Source: an uncultured Pelagibacteraceae bacterium
Lineage (GTDB): Bacteria > Pseudomonadota > Alphaproteobacteria > Pelagibacterales > Pelagibacteraceae
Direction of reading: 5' to 3'
DNA: 64,000 bases
Assembly (NCBI GenBank): GCA_902555945.1
Contig: CACDUS010000005.1
Span: 1-64,000, forward strand
A program made the position numbers and the translations under genes. The notes below the pieces were generated by a model. That model saw only the letters and a list, made by a program, of their open reading frames with translations, was not told the DNA's origin and made no database searches. Positions 55,126-64,000 of this stretch are shown here, in pieces. The stretch's first letter is position 1. Each line of letters starts with the position of its first letter.

Positions 55126-55201
55126 ATTCTTCTATTTGATAATTTTTGATTAATATGTATATAAAATCGCGAAATTCAATTAATAAGATAAAATAATATT
55201 A

Positions 55202-56416
55202 GTGAGCAAAATTAGCGTAAAAAACCCTGTTGTTGAGTTAGACGGTGACGAAATGACCAGAATAATCTGGGAATTCATCAAAAAAAAACTGATCCTTCCC
55301 TATCTAGATCTAGGTATTGAATATTATGATTTAGGCATGAAGAGTCGAGATGATACAGATGACCAAATCACAGTAGACTCAGCTAATGCAATTAAAAAAT
55401 TTGGTGTAGGAATTAAATGTGCAACCATCACTCCAGATGAGGCACGTGTAGAAGAGTTCAAACTTAAAAAAATGTGGAGGTCTCCTAATGGGACTATAAG
55501 AAATATTATTGGTGGTACAGTTTTTAGAGAACCAATACTGTGTTCTAACATCCCAAAACTAGTTCCTTCATGGTCAGATCCTGTAGTAATAGGAAGACAT
55601 GCGTTTGGAGATCAATACAGAGCAACTGACTTTAAAGTTCCTGGAAAAGGAAAAATGGAAATTAAATGGACTTCTGAAGATGGCAAAGAAGAAATTAAAC
55701 ATGAGGTTTTTAATTTTACTGGTCCAGGAGTAGCACTTTCAATGTATAATTTGGATAAATCGATCGAAGACTTTGCAAGATCTTGTTTTAGTTATGGTTT
55801 GATTAAAAAATGGCCAGTTTATCTATCAACTAAAAATACAATTCTTAAAAAATATGACGGTAGATTTAAAGATATTTTTGAAGAAATATTTAATAATGAA
55901 TTCAAGAAAAAATTTGAGGATGCTAAAATTACATATGAACACAGGCTTATAGATGACATGGTAGCTTGTGCAATGAAATGGAGTGGAAAATATATTTGGG
56001 CGTGTAAAAATTATGACGGTGATGTCCAATCAGATACTATGGCACAAGGTTATGGATCATTAGGTTTAATGACCAGTACATTGTTAACTCCAGATGGAAA
56101 AGTAATGGAAGCAGAGGCGGCCCATGGAACTGTCACGAGACACTACAGAATGCATCAGCAAGGAAAAGAAACTTCAACAAACCCTATTGCCTCGATTTTT
56201 GCTTGGACAAGGGGATTGGCTCATAGAGGAAAGTTAGATGGAAATGATGAATTAATCAAATTTGCAAACACTATAGAAAAAGTTTGTATTGAATGTGTTG
56301 AAAGCGGATCAATGACTAAAGATCTTGCAATATTAATTGGTCCATCAAGTAAATATTTAACTACAAATCAATTCTTAGATGTAATTGATCAAAATCTCAA
56401 AAAAAAATTAAATTAA
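55202..56416 (+). CDS. icd: Isocitrate dehydrogenase (NADP), eukaryotic type
   Basis: Oxidative decarboxylation of isocitrate to 2-oxoglutarate in the TCA cycle. The 404-residue protein is of the homodimeric, yeast/mammal-like class: [27 protein letters not shown], the substrate loop [23 protein letters not shown] and [10 protein letters not shown]. Translation starts at GTG 55202; no ATG is available at the right place. It is convergent with alaS, the two coding ends overlapping by 9 bases. Confidence 0.96.
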   Translation: MSKISVKNPVVELDGDEMTRIIWEFIKKKLILPYLDLGIEYYDLGMKSRDDTDDQITVDSANAIKKFGVGIKCATITPDEARVEEFKLKKMWRSPNGTIRNIIGGTVFREPILCSNIPKLVPSWSDPVVIGRHAFGDQYRATDFKVPGKGKMEIKWTSEDGKEEIKHEVFNFTGPGVALSMYNLDKSIEDFARSCFSYGLIKKWPVYLSTKNTILKKYDGRFKDIFEEIFNNEFKKKFEDAKITYEHRLIDDMVACAMKWSGKYIWACKNYDGDVQSDTMAQGYGSLGLMTSTLLTPDGKVMEAEAAHGTVTRHYRMHQQGKETSTNPIASIFAWTRGLAHRGKLDGNDELIKFANTIEKVCIECVESGSMTKDLAILIGPSSKYLTTNQFLDVIDQNLKKKLN

Positions 56417-59075
56417 TTTCTTAATTTTTTCAAAAGCTTCATTTATTTTAGTTTGATCTTGTCCACCAGCTTGTGCAAAATCTTTTCTTCCTCCACCACC
56501 TTGGCCACCAATTATTTCTGAGCTCACTTTTACAAATTTAACAGCATCGTACTTTTCAGTTAATTTAGATGTAATACCAACTGCAACTCCAACTTTGTCA
56601 TCTTTATAGGCAAAAACTACAACAATTCCTTCTCCCAAGTCTTTTTTTCCATTGTCTACAAGTTTTCTTAATTCTTTTGGAGGTAAACCTTCAATATTTT
56701 GAAATCTTATTTTAGTGCCATTTATTACTTCATCATGAATTTTATTTTTTGTTTTATCATTAAGAATAGAATTGACTGATAAAGTTTCTAATTGTTTAGT
56801 TAAATTTTTTATCAATAATTTTTGATCTGATTGATCTAAAGAGGGCTTTCCACCCAAACTCGTTATTTGATCAGTTAAGTTTTTAATTATCTCATCATTT
56901 TTTTTCTGAAGATAAATTCAATTGTTTTTCTTTGTTTTTTAAATAATCTTCTAGTTGCTTATCTCTTAAAGCCTCTATTCTTCTAACTCCTGCTGCTATA
57001 GACGATTGACTTATAATTTTAAATTTTCCAATATCACCTGTATTTTTAACATGCGTCCCACCACACAATTCTGTTGAAAAATACTTTCCATTATCATCAC
57101 CCATTGAAAGCACTCTAACTTCATCACCATATTTTTCTCCAAAAAGTGCTAATGCTCCATTCTCTACAGCCTCATCGGGTGTCATAAGTCTTGTTCGAAC
57201 ATCTGATTTTTTCGAAACCATTGAATTAACGAATGACTCTATTTTATCAATTTCCTCATTAGAAATTGGTTTCATATGACTAAAATCAAATCTTAGTCGA
57301 CTAGGTTCAACTAAAGAGCCCTTTTGAGTAACGTGGGTACCTAAAACTCTTCTTAAAGATTCATGTAATAAATGAGTAGCTGAATGATATGCTCTTGTAT
57401 CATTTCTTCTTATTTCATTTATTTTCATTTCAACATTTTCACTTAATTTAATTGAGCCACTTACAACTTTTCCGTAATGAACAAATAGGTCACCCAGTTT
57501 TTTTTGAACATCTGTGACTTCAAACTTAAATTGACCAGAAATAATTTCTCCTACATCACCAACCTGACCACCTGACTCTCCATAAAAAGGTGTTTGATTA
57601 GTAATAATCATACCTTCATCACTTGATTTTAATTCATCAACTTCTTTATTATCTTTTAATAATGACAAGATTACCCCTTCAGCTTGGTTTGTTTCATAAC
57701 CTAAAAATTCTGTAGCACCCAACTTATCTCTAATACCAAACCAGATATCCTCAATCGCAGCATCACCAGATCCTTTCCAATTTTTCTTAGCAAGCTCTCT
57801 ACTTTCTTTCATCAAAGATTGAAATTTTTTTGTATCAATAGATAAAGATTTATTTCTTAATATATCCTCAGTAAGATCTAATGGAAAACCATAAGTATCG
57901 TATAATCTAAAAGCAACATCCCCAGGAAGTATTTTATCTATTTTAGATATCTCTTCGTTTAAAATTTTTATCCCTCGATCTAAAAGAACTAAAAATTTCT
58001 CTTCTTCCATTTTTAAAGTTTCTTTAATCAAAGACTCAGCTCTTTTTAATTCTGGATAATTGCCCGACATTTCATCTTTAAGAGTCTCAAATAAATTATA
58101 AAAAACTGGTTCTTTAGATCCTAATAAATGTGAATGTCTCATTCCTCTTCTCATAATTCTTCTAAGAACATAACCCCTACCTTCATTAGAGGGTAAAACT
58201 CCCTCAGCAATTAAGAATGAGCTAGCTCTTAAATGATCTGCTATTACTCTAAAACTTGAAAGATTATTTTGATCTGGTTTTTTCTTAACTATATCTGAAG
58301 TTGATTGAATTAATTTTTTAAAATGATCAGTTTCATAATTATCATGTGTTCCTTGAAGTAGTGCTGCTATTCTTTCTAAGCCCATACCAGTATCAACAGA
58401 AGGTTTTGGAAGATTTATTCTTTTATCTTTTGTTACTTGTTCATATTGCATAAAAACTAGGTTCCATATCTCAATGAAACGATCTCCATCTTCATCTTTA
58501 GTACCTGGTAATCCGCCCTTTAAATGATCACCATGATCATAAAAAATTTCTGAACAAGGACCACATGGTCCTGTTTCACCCATGGACCAAAAATTATCTG
58601 ATGTTGCAATTCTAATAATTCGATCATCGTTTAAACCAGCTATTTTTTTCCAAAAATTGAAAGCCTCATCATCTTCATGAAATACTGTTACATAAAGTCT
58701 ATTCTTATCTATTCCAAAATTTTTGGTAATTAAATCCCAAGCATAATGAATTGCTTTTTCTTTAAAATAATCTCCAAATGAAAAATTTCCTAACATTTCA
58801 AAAAATGTATGGTGTCTAGGTGTATAACCCACATTTTCTAAATCATTATGCTTTCCACCAGCTCTTACACACTTTTGTGAAGTAGTGGCTCTTTGATAAT
58901 CTCTTTTTTCTAAGCCTGTAAATACATTTTTAAACTGGACCATTCCAGAATTAGCAAACATTAATGTTGGATCATTGTTTGGTACTAAATTACTAGACTC
59001 AACAATTTTATGATCATTCTTTTCAAAGTATTTTAAGAATGTTTCTCTTATCTGATTTAACGATTTTTGAGCCAT
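56408..59075 (-). CDS. alaS: Alanine-tRNA ligase, interrupted by a single-base frameshift
   Basis: Charges tRNA-Ala. The first frame (59075 to 56895, 726 codons) has the catalytic core and the editing domain with [11 protein letters not shown] and [13 protein letters not shown], then ends at a TGA right after SSEKK. The C-terminal part continues without interruption in another frame to 56408, with [17 protein letters not shown] and the C-Ala signature [16 protein letters not shown]. Removing one A from the eight-A run (plus strand T8 at 56898-56905) restores one protein of about 888 residues. As the enzyme is essential, a sequence error, or slippage on the A run, is likelier than true loss. 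Confidence 0.93.
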
Positions 59076-59126
59076 ATTTTTAAAATACAGCTTTTTTGTT
59101 CTATGTCTAGATAGCGATAAAGGGGG

Positions 59127-59151
59127 AAAGGCGCTTATAATAAGCGCCTTT
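59127..59151 (-). terminator. Terminator-like hairpin after recA
   Basis: AAAGGCGCTTA and TAAGCGCCTTT form a perfect 11-bp stem with a 3-base loop in the gap between recA and alaS. It is the most GC-rich stem I found in an intergenic region. On the minus strand only three Ts follow; on the plus strand five Ts follow, so it could work in both directions. Confidence 0.75.
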
Positions 59152-59171
59152 TTATAATTTAAAGATGACCT

Positions 59172-60320
59172 TTAATTCTTTTTAGGAGGAGTAGCTTCTT
59201 TAGCGGCTTCTTCTTTTTCAGCTACTTTTTTCTCTTTTTCAATTTTTTCAGGGTCTAATGGATTTCCTTCAATTTTCTTTGAAATCACACCTGCTTTTTC
59301 TCTGATTGCCATTTCTATTTCTGCAGCAACTTTAGGGTTTTGTGCAAGATAAGTTTTTGCATTTTCTCTACCTTGACCAATTTTTTCACCCTTATAAGCA
59401 TACCATGCACCTGATTTTTCAATAATGTCAGCTTTGGCACCTAGGTCTACTAACTCACCCATTTTACTAATACCTCTTCCATACATTAAATCAAACTCAA
59501 CTACTTTAAATGGTGGTGCAACTTTATTTTTAACTACTTTTACTCTTGTAGTATTTCCAATAATTTCATCTTTATCTTTAATGGCACCAATTCTTCTAAT
59601 GTCCATTCTTACTGATGAATAAAACTTAAGTGCATTTCCACCTGACGTAGTTTCAGGACTTCCAAACATAACTCCAATTTTCATTCTGATTTGATTAATA
59701 AAAATCATCATTGTGTTTGTGTTTGAAATTGAACTTGTTAATTTTCTTAAAGCCTGACTCATTAATCTTGATTGAAGACCAACATGATGATCTCCCATCT
59801 CACCTTCTATTTCAGCTTTAGGGGTTAAAGCTGCAACAGAGTCTATTACGATTACTGAAATAGAGCCTGATTTTACTAGCGTATCAGCGATTTCTAAAGC
59901 TTGTTCACCTGCATCTGGTTGTGAAATTAAAAGTTCTTCAGTATTTACGCCTAATTTTTTTGCATAAACTGGATCTAAAGCGTGTTCTGCATCCACGAAA
60001 GCACAAATTCCACCTGCTTTTTGAGCTTCTGCAACAACTTGTAATGCTAATGTTGTTTTTCCAGAAGATTCTGGTCCATAAACTTCAATAATTCTTCCTT
60101 TAGGTAATCCACCAATTCCTAAAGCTAAATCTAGGCTTAAAGATCCAGTAGATACCGACTCGATATCCATAGCTCTTTTTTGGCCTAATTTCATTACAGA
60201 GCCTTTTCCAAAGTTATCTGTAATTTGGCTAATTGCTGCTTCTAAAGCTTTATTTTTCTCTTTATTTTCCAATTCTTGATCTTTTGTAGATTTAACTACT
60301 TTTAGGTTATTTTTAGTCAT
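59172..60320 (-). CDS. recA: Recombinase A
   Basis: DNA-strand exchange protein and co-protease for SOS-type cleavage. The 382-residue product has Walker [10 protein letters not shown] at 82-90, [47 protein letters not shown] and a Lys/Glu-rich C-terminal tail. UmuD, a substrate of RecA-assisted cleavage, is encoded 3 kb away. An upstream inverted repeat resembles a site before umuD. Confidence 0.97.
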   Translation of the reverse strand: MTKNNLKVVKSTKDQELENKEKNKALEAAISQITDNFGKGSVMKLGQKRAMDIESVSTGSLSLDLALGIGGLPKGRIIEVYGPESSGKTTLALQVVAEAQKAGGICAFVDAEHALDPVYAKKLGVNTEELLISQPDAGEQALEIADTLVKSGSISVIVIDSVAALTPKAEIEGEMGDHHVGLQSRLMSQALRKLTSSISNTNTMMIFINQIRMKIGVMFGSPETTSGGNALKFYSSVRMDIRRIGAIKDKDEIIGNTTRVKVVKNKVAPPFKVVEFDLMYGRGISKMGELVDLGAKADIIEKSGAWYAYKGEKIGQGRENAKTYLAQNPKVAAEIEMAIREKAGVISKKIEGNPLDPEKIEKEKKVAEKEEAAKEATPPKKN

Positions 60321-60365
60321 TTTTTGCCTCTTTTATTGCTTTTTTTAACACTCGAATCATAGAAT

Positions 60366-60384
60366 AAATGTACACATTTTGTTC
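60366..60384 (-). promoter_or_regulatory. Candidate operator before recA
   Basis: AAATGT-AC-ACATTT (60366-60379) is a perfect 6-bp inverted repeat with a 2-base spacer, continuing into TTGTTC to 60384. On the recA strand it reads GAACAAAATGTGTACATTT, which contains GAAC-N7-GTAC, one base from the alphaproteobacterial LexA pattern GAAC-N7-GAAC. A promoter-like TTGACT (60409-60414) with TAATGA (60385-60390), spacer 18, places it around the start of transcription. It shares ACAAAATGTG with the region before umuD. Confidence 0.45.
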
Positions 60385-60426
60385 TCATTAGCAAGATAAA
60401 TTATTTTTAGTCAAAAAAGTTAATAA

Positions 60427-61722
60427 TTATCTAATTTTTAGATACTTACTATTTAACAGTCCAATAGATTTAAGAAGGTTAAATTGTGAGAGAATGTAAT
60501 TTCTTTCAGAATCAGCTAATGAAATTTGAGCATTCAATAATAAAGAGTTGGATTGAATAACTTCTAATGTGGTTCTATCAGAACCACTATTGTATTCAGC
60601 TACTATTCCTTCATTTGCTATTTCAGCTGCATTAACTTGCGCTCTAACGGAATTAAGTAAACTTTTATTTGATTGATAGTTTGACCAAGCACTAGCTACA
60701 TCTGTTTGATTTTTTGTAGTCATATTTTCAAGAAGAAGATTTTTTTGTAATTCTAAACTTTGATTTTTTTTCAGTGATGCAATATTTTTTCCTCCTGAGA
60801 AAAATGGCCAAGTTATAGTTGCTTTAAGAGTATCCTTTTCTCTTTCATCATAAGTTGCACTTAAATCGTTAGTCTTAGATCTATCAAATGATAATTTAGC
60901 AGATGGAGCTAAATCTGCTTTTGCACTTGTTGTATCTTTCTTTGATTGATCATATTCTAGTTGAGCAATAATTAAATCTGGATTATTTTTTTTAGAAATT
61001 TCAATTGCAGAATTTAAACTTTCAGGCAGCTCAATTATAGTAATTGAAGATTTATCTAATAATTCTGGATCGTTTATCTTTCCAATAACGTTTTCATAAT
61101 TTAGCTTACTAGTTAAAAAATCATTTTCAGCCTGTATAAATTTTGCTTGTGCACCTGCTAAAGATGACTCAGATTGTGCAACATCTGATAGAGATATATT
61201 CCCTCTCTCAAGTCTAATTCTATCTGTTTCGACTTGACGATCTAATAAATTAACATTGGATCTATTAATTTTAAGTTTTTCATTTGCTGATACTAATCCT
61301 GTATAAGCTTGAATTGATTTATACAAAATATCTTGTTCTTTCTTTAAAAGTTTTGTTTTAGCTAAATCTATTCCTATTTTACTTTTAGCTAATTCTGCTC
61401 CTCTACCAAAATCAATTAACGTTTGTTCAATTGTTATAGATTTTACAGTGGGATCAACATTAGTAATGGAAGCATCTGATCCATCACGGTTGGTTAGTTT
61501 GTCTGTTTGTTCTTCACTTTGACTACCACTTAAAGTTACTGTTGGAAGATATGAACTTTTTGAAATATTTAATTCTTGTTCAGAAATATTTAAGCTTTCT
61601 CTTTCTGCATTAAGTTCTGGATTATTGTTATAAGCTTTTTTTAATGCAGCAGTAAATGTTTCGGCATTTGCATAGTTAAATAAAATTAAATAACTAAAAA
61701 CTATTAAAAAAAAATTTTTCAT
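60427..61722 (-). CDS. TolC-family outer membrane channel protein
   Basis: Outer membrane factor for type I secretion or efflux. The 431-residue protein has a signal peptide (1-20, ending NANA/YANA) and two repeats of the outer membrane efflux domain, with AYNNNPELNAERESLNISEQEL at the start and VAQSESSLAGAQAKFIQAENDFLTSKLNYENVIG mid-way, and NSLLLNAQISLADSERNYILSQFNLLKSIG at the end. No inner-membrane transporter is adjacent, so it may serve several pumps. Confidence 0.9.
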   Translation of the reverse strand: MKNFFLIVFSYLILFNYANAETFTAALKKAYNNNPELNAERESLNISEQELNISKSSYLPTVTLSGSQSEEQTDKLTNRDGSDASITNVDPTVKSITIEQTLIDFGRGAELAKSKIGIDLAKTKLLKKEQDILYKSIQAYTGLVSANEKLKINRSNVNLLDRQVETDRIRLERGNISLSDVAQSESSLAGAQAKFIQAENDFLTSKLNYENVIGKINDPELLDKSSITIIELPESLNSAIEISKKNNPDLIIAQLEYDQSKKDTTSAKADLAPSAKLSFDRSKTNDLSATYDEREKDTLKATITWPFFSGGKNIASLKKNQSLELQKNLLLENMTTKNQTDVASAWSNYQSNKSLLNSVRAQVNAAEIANEGIVAEYNSGSDRTTLEVIQSNSLLLNAQISLADSERNYILSQFNLLKSIGLLNSKYLKIR

Positions 61723-62648
61723 TTGTTTTTATATACAGCAGATTTAATTTGATGGTTACTATTTAAATTTAATATAATTGATGCATATTTAGGCATATAT
61801 CTGAACATATTTTGAGTAATTCTCTGATAAGTTTGCATAAAGTTAATTATATCTCCTTTACTCATAATTTTTAAATTTGATTTTCTTTTGCTGCTAAGCC
61901 ATAGTTTTCGCTCTTGTTTCAATCTCCATTTTTGTAACAAACTAAAGTTTTTAGCTTTTAAATAAATTAAACAGTTTAATTGTGAGTATAAATTTTTGTA
62001 CTTTGATTTCAATTGCTGATTAACATATTTTCTCCAAATTTGTTTTTGATCTTTAGCTTTTTCCATTGAGTTAATTGTTTTTTTCAAAGTATTATTTTTT
62101 TCTGATTTAGCACCAACACACCATCCTTCAAAGATAATTACGTCAGGTTTATCTTTTAAATCATACCAATGTTTTTTTTTAAATCTATCATCGACAGCTT
62201 TGTTAAAGGTTGGAAGCCTTAATCTTTTAAACTTTTTACTTTTTGCTTTTCTAAAAAAATTTAACATCAAATGAATATCATGTGTTCCCGGAACTCCTCT
62301 TGTCAAAAGCATAGGATGTACTCTTTTTGATAAATTCATTCTTTCTCTTCTTGTTTTATAAAAATCATCAATTGAAATTCTAAAAACCTTTAGTTTAAAG
62401 TACTTAATTAAAATAATCTTTATCAAAGAACTAATTGTTGTTTTGCCGGTTCCCTGTCCTCCTGCTAGACCTACGAAATAAGGTCTTTTTTTATTAGCTT
62501 TTTTACTAATCCAAAAACATAAGGGAATTAAGAAAGATTTAATCATTCTTTCTTTATTCTTAAATTTATCAGCTCTTGTTTCTTGTGATTTAATAAACTT
62601 TAAACAGTCTTTTTTTACCTTACTAAAACATAAGCTAAATTGTTGCAT
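61719..62648 (-). CDS. P-loop kinase, D-glycerate 3-kinase-like
   Basis: A 309-residue cytoplasmic kinase. The P-loop GLAGGQGTGKTT lies near residue 60, followed by RISIDDFYKTRRERMNLS, TRGVPGTHDI and DVIIFEGWCVGA, the pattern of plant-type glycerate 3-kinase and the uridine kinase/phosphoribulokinase clan. Glycerate 3-kinase would turn glycerate from serine, glycolate or glyoxylate routes into 3-phosphoglycerate. It overlaps the TolC gene by 4 bases. Confidence 0.8.
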   Translation of the reverse strand: MQQFSLCFSKVKKDCLKFIKSQETRADKFKNKERMIKSFLIPLCFWISKKANKKRPYFVGLAGGQGTGKTTISSLIKIILIKYFKLKVFRISIDDFYKTRRERMNLSKRVHPMLLTRGVPGTHDIHLMLNFFRKAKSKKFKRLRLPTFNKAVDDRFKKKHWYDLKDKPDVIIFEGWCVGAKSEKNNTLKKTINSMEKAKDQKQIWRKYVNQQLKSKYKNLYSQLNCLIYLKAKNFSLLQKWRLKQERKLWLSSKRKSNLKIMSKGDIINFMQTYQRITQNMFRYMPKYASIILNLNSNHQIKSAVYKNK

Positions 62649-62653
62649 GAAAA

Positions 62654-63016
62654 TTACTTTTTATCTAAAGGATGGTTCTGACCATCATTTACAGGTACAT
62701 CACTTAATTTGAATGTATCTATTTCATCAATACACCCAACATTAAATCCTGTCATAGCAGGATTGCTTCTTGGATTATGATGTGTGTAAATTCCACATAC
62801 TGAACAAAAATAATGTTTGGCTATTTTTGAATGAAATTGATAAAGAGTTAATTTATCTTCACCTTTAACAACTTTAAAATCCTCATTTTTAACCATCGAC
62901 ATAATTGCTCCTTTTCTTTTACAAATTGAACAATTGCATTTAATTACTTTGGCTAAATCTCCATCTAAATTAATTTCTGCTTCGACAGCTCCGCAATGAC
63001 ATGTGAGTTTTTTCAT
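62654..63016 (-). CDS. GFA-family zinc protein (glutathione-dependent formaldehyde-activating-like)
   Basis: A 120-residue zinc-binding protein. The metal cysteines appear in CHCGAVEAEI (residues 5-14), CNCSICKRKGAIM and YFCSVCGIYTHHNPRSNP, as in S-(hydroxymethyl)glutathione synthase Gfa, though many family members have other or unknown functions. It is the first gene of the run with the kinase and TolC-family gene, 5 bases before the kinase start, and divergent from umuD over 152 bases. Confidence 0.82.
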   Translation of the reverse strand: MKKLTCHCGAVEAEINLDGDLAKVIKCNCSICKRKGAIMSMVKNEDFKVVKGEDKLTLYQFHSKIAKHYFCSVCGIYTHHNPRSNPAMTGFNVGCIDEIDTFKLSDVPVNDGQNHPLDKK

Positions 63017-63081
63017 TTTAAATTTTTTATATCTTTTATCTTTGCTTAAAACTATCTCTGGTTAAAGTTATCCACAAGCAT

Positions 63082-63148
63082 ACAAAATGTGGTTTTGATG
63101 TTCACGTTTTGATTCACTTTTGATTCAGTTACAGACTCAAAATACAAC
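63082..63148 (+). promoter_or_regulatory. Candidate umuD promoter with an operator-like region
   Basis: TTGATT (63120-63125) and TACAAC (63143-63148) with a 17-base spacer form a plausible promoter. Just upstream are ACAAAATGTG (63082-63091), shared with the recA leader, GTTCACGTTTTGATTC (63100-63115), and a repeated TTTTGATTCA (63107-63116 and 63118-63127). This layout suits binding of a repressor such as LexA, but I see no lexA in the window. Confidence 0.45.
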
Positions 63149-63168
63149 CTCTTGCGTGTATTGTATAA

Positions 63169-63594
63169 ATGGGCTATAAATTAGAACAAAACAAGAACAT
63201 GAAACTCACTATACCTTATTATCTACATAAAGCAGGCGCTGGTTTCCCCTCACCTGCAACTGATTATATCGAAGAAGATATCGATTTAAACATGCATTTA
63301 ATCAGAAATGTTCCAGCCACTTTTATTATCCGAGTTCAGGGAAAATCCATGGTGGATGTTGGTATTAATGATGGAGACTTATTGGTAGTTGATAAAAGTT
63401 TAAAACCAAAAAACTTTTCGACAGTTATTGCAAATGTTCATGACGAACTTGTTGTTAAAACTTTAGTTCAAGAAAAAGATAAAAAATTTCTAACTTCTGG
63501 TTCTAAAGATTTTTCAAATAGAATTTTGATTAATGAAGAAGAGGATGTTTTTATTTGGGGAGTTGTGACTTATGTCATCCATTCAACGTACTAA
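63169..63594 (+). CDS. umuD: UmuD-like S24 autocleaving protein
   Basis: Partner of the lesion-bypass polymerase UmuC, activated by RecA-assisted self-cleavage. From the ATG at 63169 the protein has 141 residues with a cleavage site A24-G25 in GAGFPSP and the Ser/Lys pair S60 (GKSMVD) and K97 (ELVVKTL), the same numbers as in E. coli UmuD, which supports this start over the ATG at 63199. It overlaps umuC by 23 bases. Confidence 0.93.
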   Translation: MGYKLEQNKNMKLTIPYYLHKAGAGFPSPATDYIEEDIDLNMHLIRNVPATFIIRVQGKSMVDVGINDGDLLVVDKSLKPKNFSTVIANVHDELVVKTLVQEKDKKFLTSGSKDFSNRILINEEEDVFIWGVVTYVIHSTY

Positions 63595-64000
63595 AAAATT
63601 AGCTTTAGTTGATTGTAATTCTTTCTATGTTTCTTGTGAAAGATTATTCAACCCAAGAATAAGAAAAAAACCTGTTGTGGTTTTATCTAATAATGATGGG
63701 TGTATTATCTCAAGATCTAATGAAGCAAAAGCTTTAGGAATTAAAATGGGTGAGCCTTATTTTAAAGGAAAAGATATTATTCTTAAAAATAAAGTTGAAG
63801 TTTTTTCATCAAATTATTCTTTATATGGAGATTTATCTAGAAGAGTAATGAGAACTCTTAAAAGATTTAATACTGAAATAGAAGTTTATTCTATTGATGA
63901 AGCATTTATAGATTTATCAAATTTTCCAGACTCAGAAGTTGAAAAGGTTGGAAAACAAATAAGAGAAACAGTTTTACAATGGACTGGTATTCCAACAAGC
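63572..64000 (+). CDS. umuC: DNA polymerase V catalytic subunit, C-terminus beyond the window
   Basis: Y-family translesion polymerase. I translated this by hand from the ATG at 63572: KKLALVDCNSFYVSCE with the metal Asp at residue 14, LSNNDGCIISRSNEAKALGI, and the catalytic YSIDEAF with D109-E110. 143 codons are visible and the frame is open at the right edge. It begins inside the umuD end, so the two are co-translated. Confidence 0.93.
   Translation, partial: MSSIQRTKKLALVDCNSFYVSCERLFNPRIRKKPVVVLSNNDGCIISRSNEAKALGIKMGEPYFKGKDIILKNKVEVFSSNYSLYGDLSRRVMRTLKRFNTEIEVYSIDEAFIDLSNFPDSEVEKVGKQIRETVLQWTGIPTS

Noticed and set aside
56408..56857. Separate 149-codon gene downstream of alaS
   Set aside because: It is the C-terminal C-Ala domain of alaS in a shifted frame. 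Its start would be a TTG in the middle of the domain, and its frame is open back to the A run where alaS stops.
63199..63201. Internal ATG as umuD start
   Set aside because: With the start at 63169 the cleavage site and the Ser60/Lys97 pair fall at the E. coli positions and the length agrees.
1..64000. tRNA, rRNA, CRISPR arrays, insertion sequences or prophage
   Set aside because: I looked through the intergenic gaps (all under about 160 bases) and gene content and found no cloverleaf, repeat array, transposase or phage structural gene.

Overview
The window is a 64 kb piece of a very AT-rich, tightly packed bacterial chromosome. Genes abut or overlap by 1 to 47 bases, no stretch over about 160 bases lacks a gene, and I see no insertion sequences, CRISPR arrays, rRNA or tRNA. 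The gene set (TRAP transport, one-carbon and glycine metabolism, a glycine riboswitch before gcvT, eukaryotic-type NADP isocitrate dehydrogenase, plant-type glutamate-cysteine ligase, three EamA transporters) points to a marine SAR11 alphaproteobacterium (Pelagibacterales, Candidatus Pelagibacter-like). This is recognition from content, not a database result.

Layout. 1-2545 (minus): fatty-acid genes fabD-fabG-acpP followed by gmk, which runs off the left edge. 2633-14595 (plus): rpsF-rpsR-rplI-dnaB, an MMPL/RND exporter, cvpA-purF, an HD-domain protein, gshA-gshB with an EamA transporter, and an MFS transporter. 14704-17517: a Lys/Glu-rich coiled-coil protein, a MOSC protein, a 75-residue orphan and a multi-spanning membrane protein. 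17527-20781 (minus): an operon of EamA transporter, creatinase and glycine amidinotransferase. 20831-28877: molybdenum cofactor genes moeA-mobA diverging from a NAD-dependent formate dehydrogenase cluster (IscU/NifU-like protein, HPP protein, fdhD, fdsB, fdsA), then selO.

30332-36415: a DAO-type FAD oxidoreductase, TspO, an SDR, and a minus-strand lipid cluster (FAD oxidoreductase, DUF1365, Cfa-like methyltransferase, DUF3833 lipoprotein). 36422-40935: gcvT-gcvH-gcvP behind a tandem glycine riboswitch. 40973-44257: 5-oxoprolinase genes pxpBC and pxpA, with an EamA transporter. 44260-47562: a TPR protein and a complete TRAP transporter. 47676-56416: TerC, panB, guaA, a TPR protein, a guaB without CBS domains, rlmE, a glycosyltransferase, pssA-psd and icd. 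56408-64000: alaS, recA, a TolC-family protein, a glycerate kinase-like protein, a GFA protein, umuD and the start of umuC.

How the genes fit together: several modules meet at glycine and C1 units. Creatinase would give sarcosine, glycine amidinotransferase can release or consume glycine, the glycine cleavage system yields C1 units and NADH, and formate dehydrogenase oxidises formate. The glutathione pair and the 5-oxoprolinase set make and recycle gamma-glutamyl products. Two genes, alaS and the Cfa-like methyltransferase, are each broken by a single-base shift in a poly-A run although the downstream protein is intact. That is either sequence error, recent mutation or slippage.
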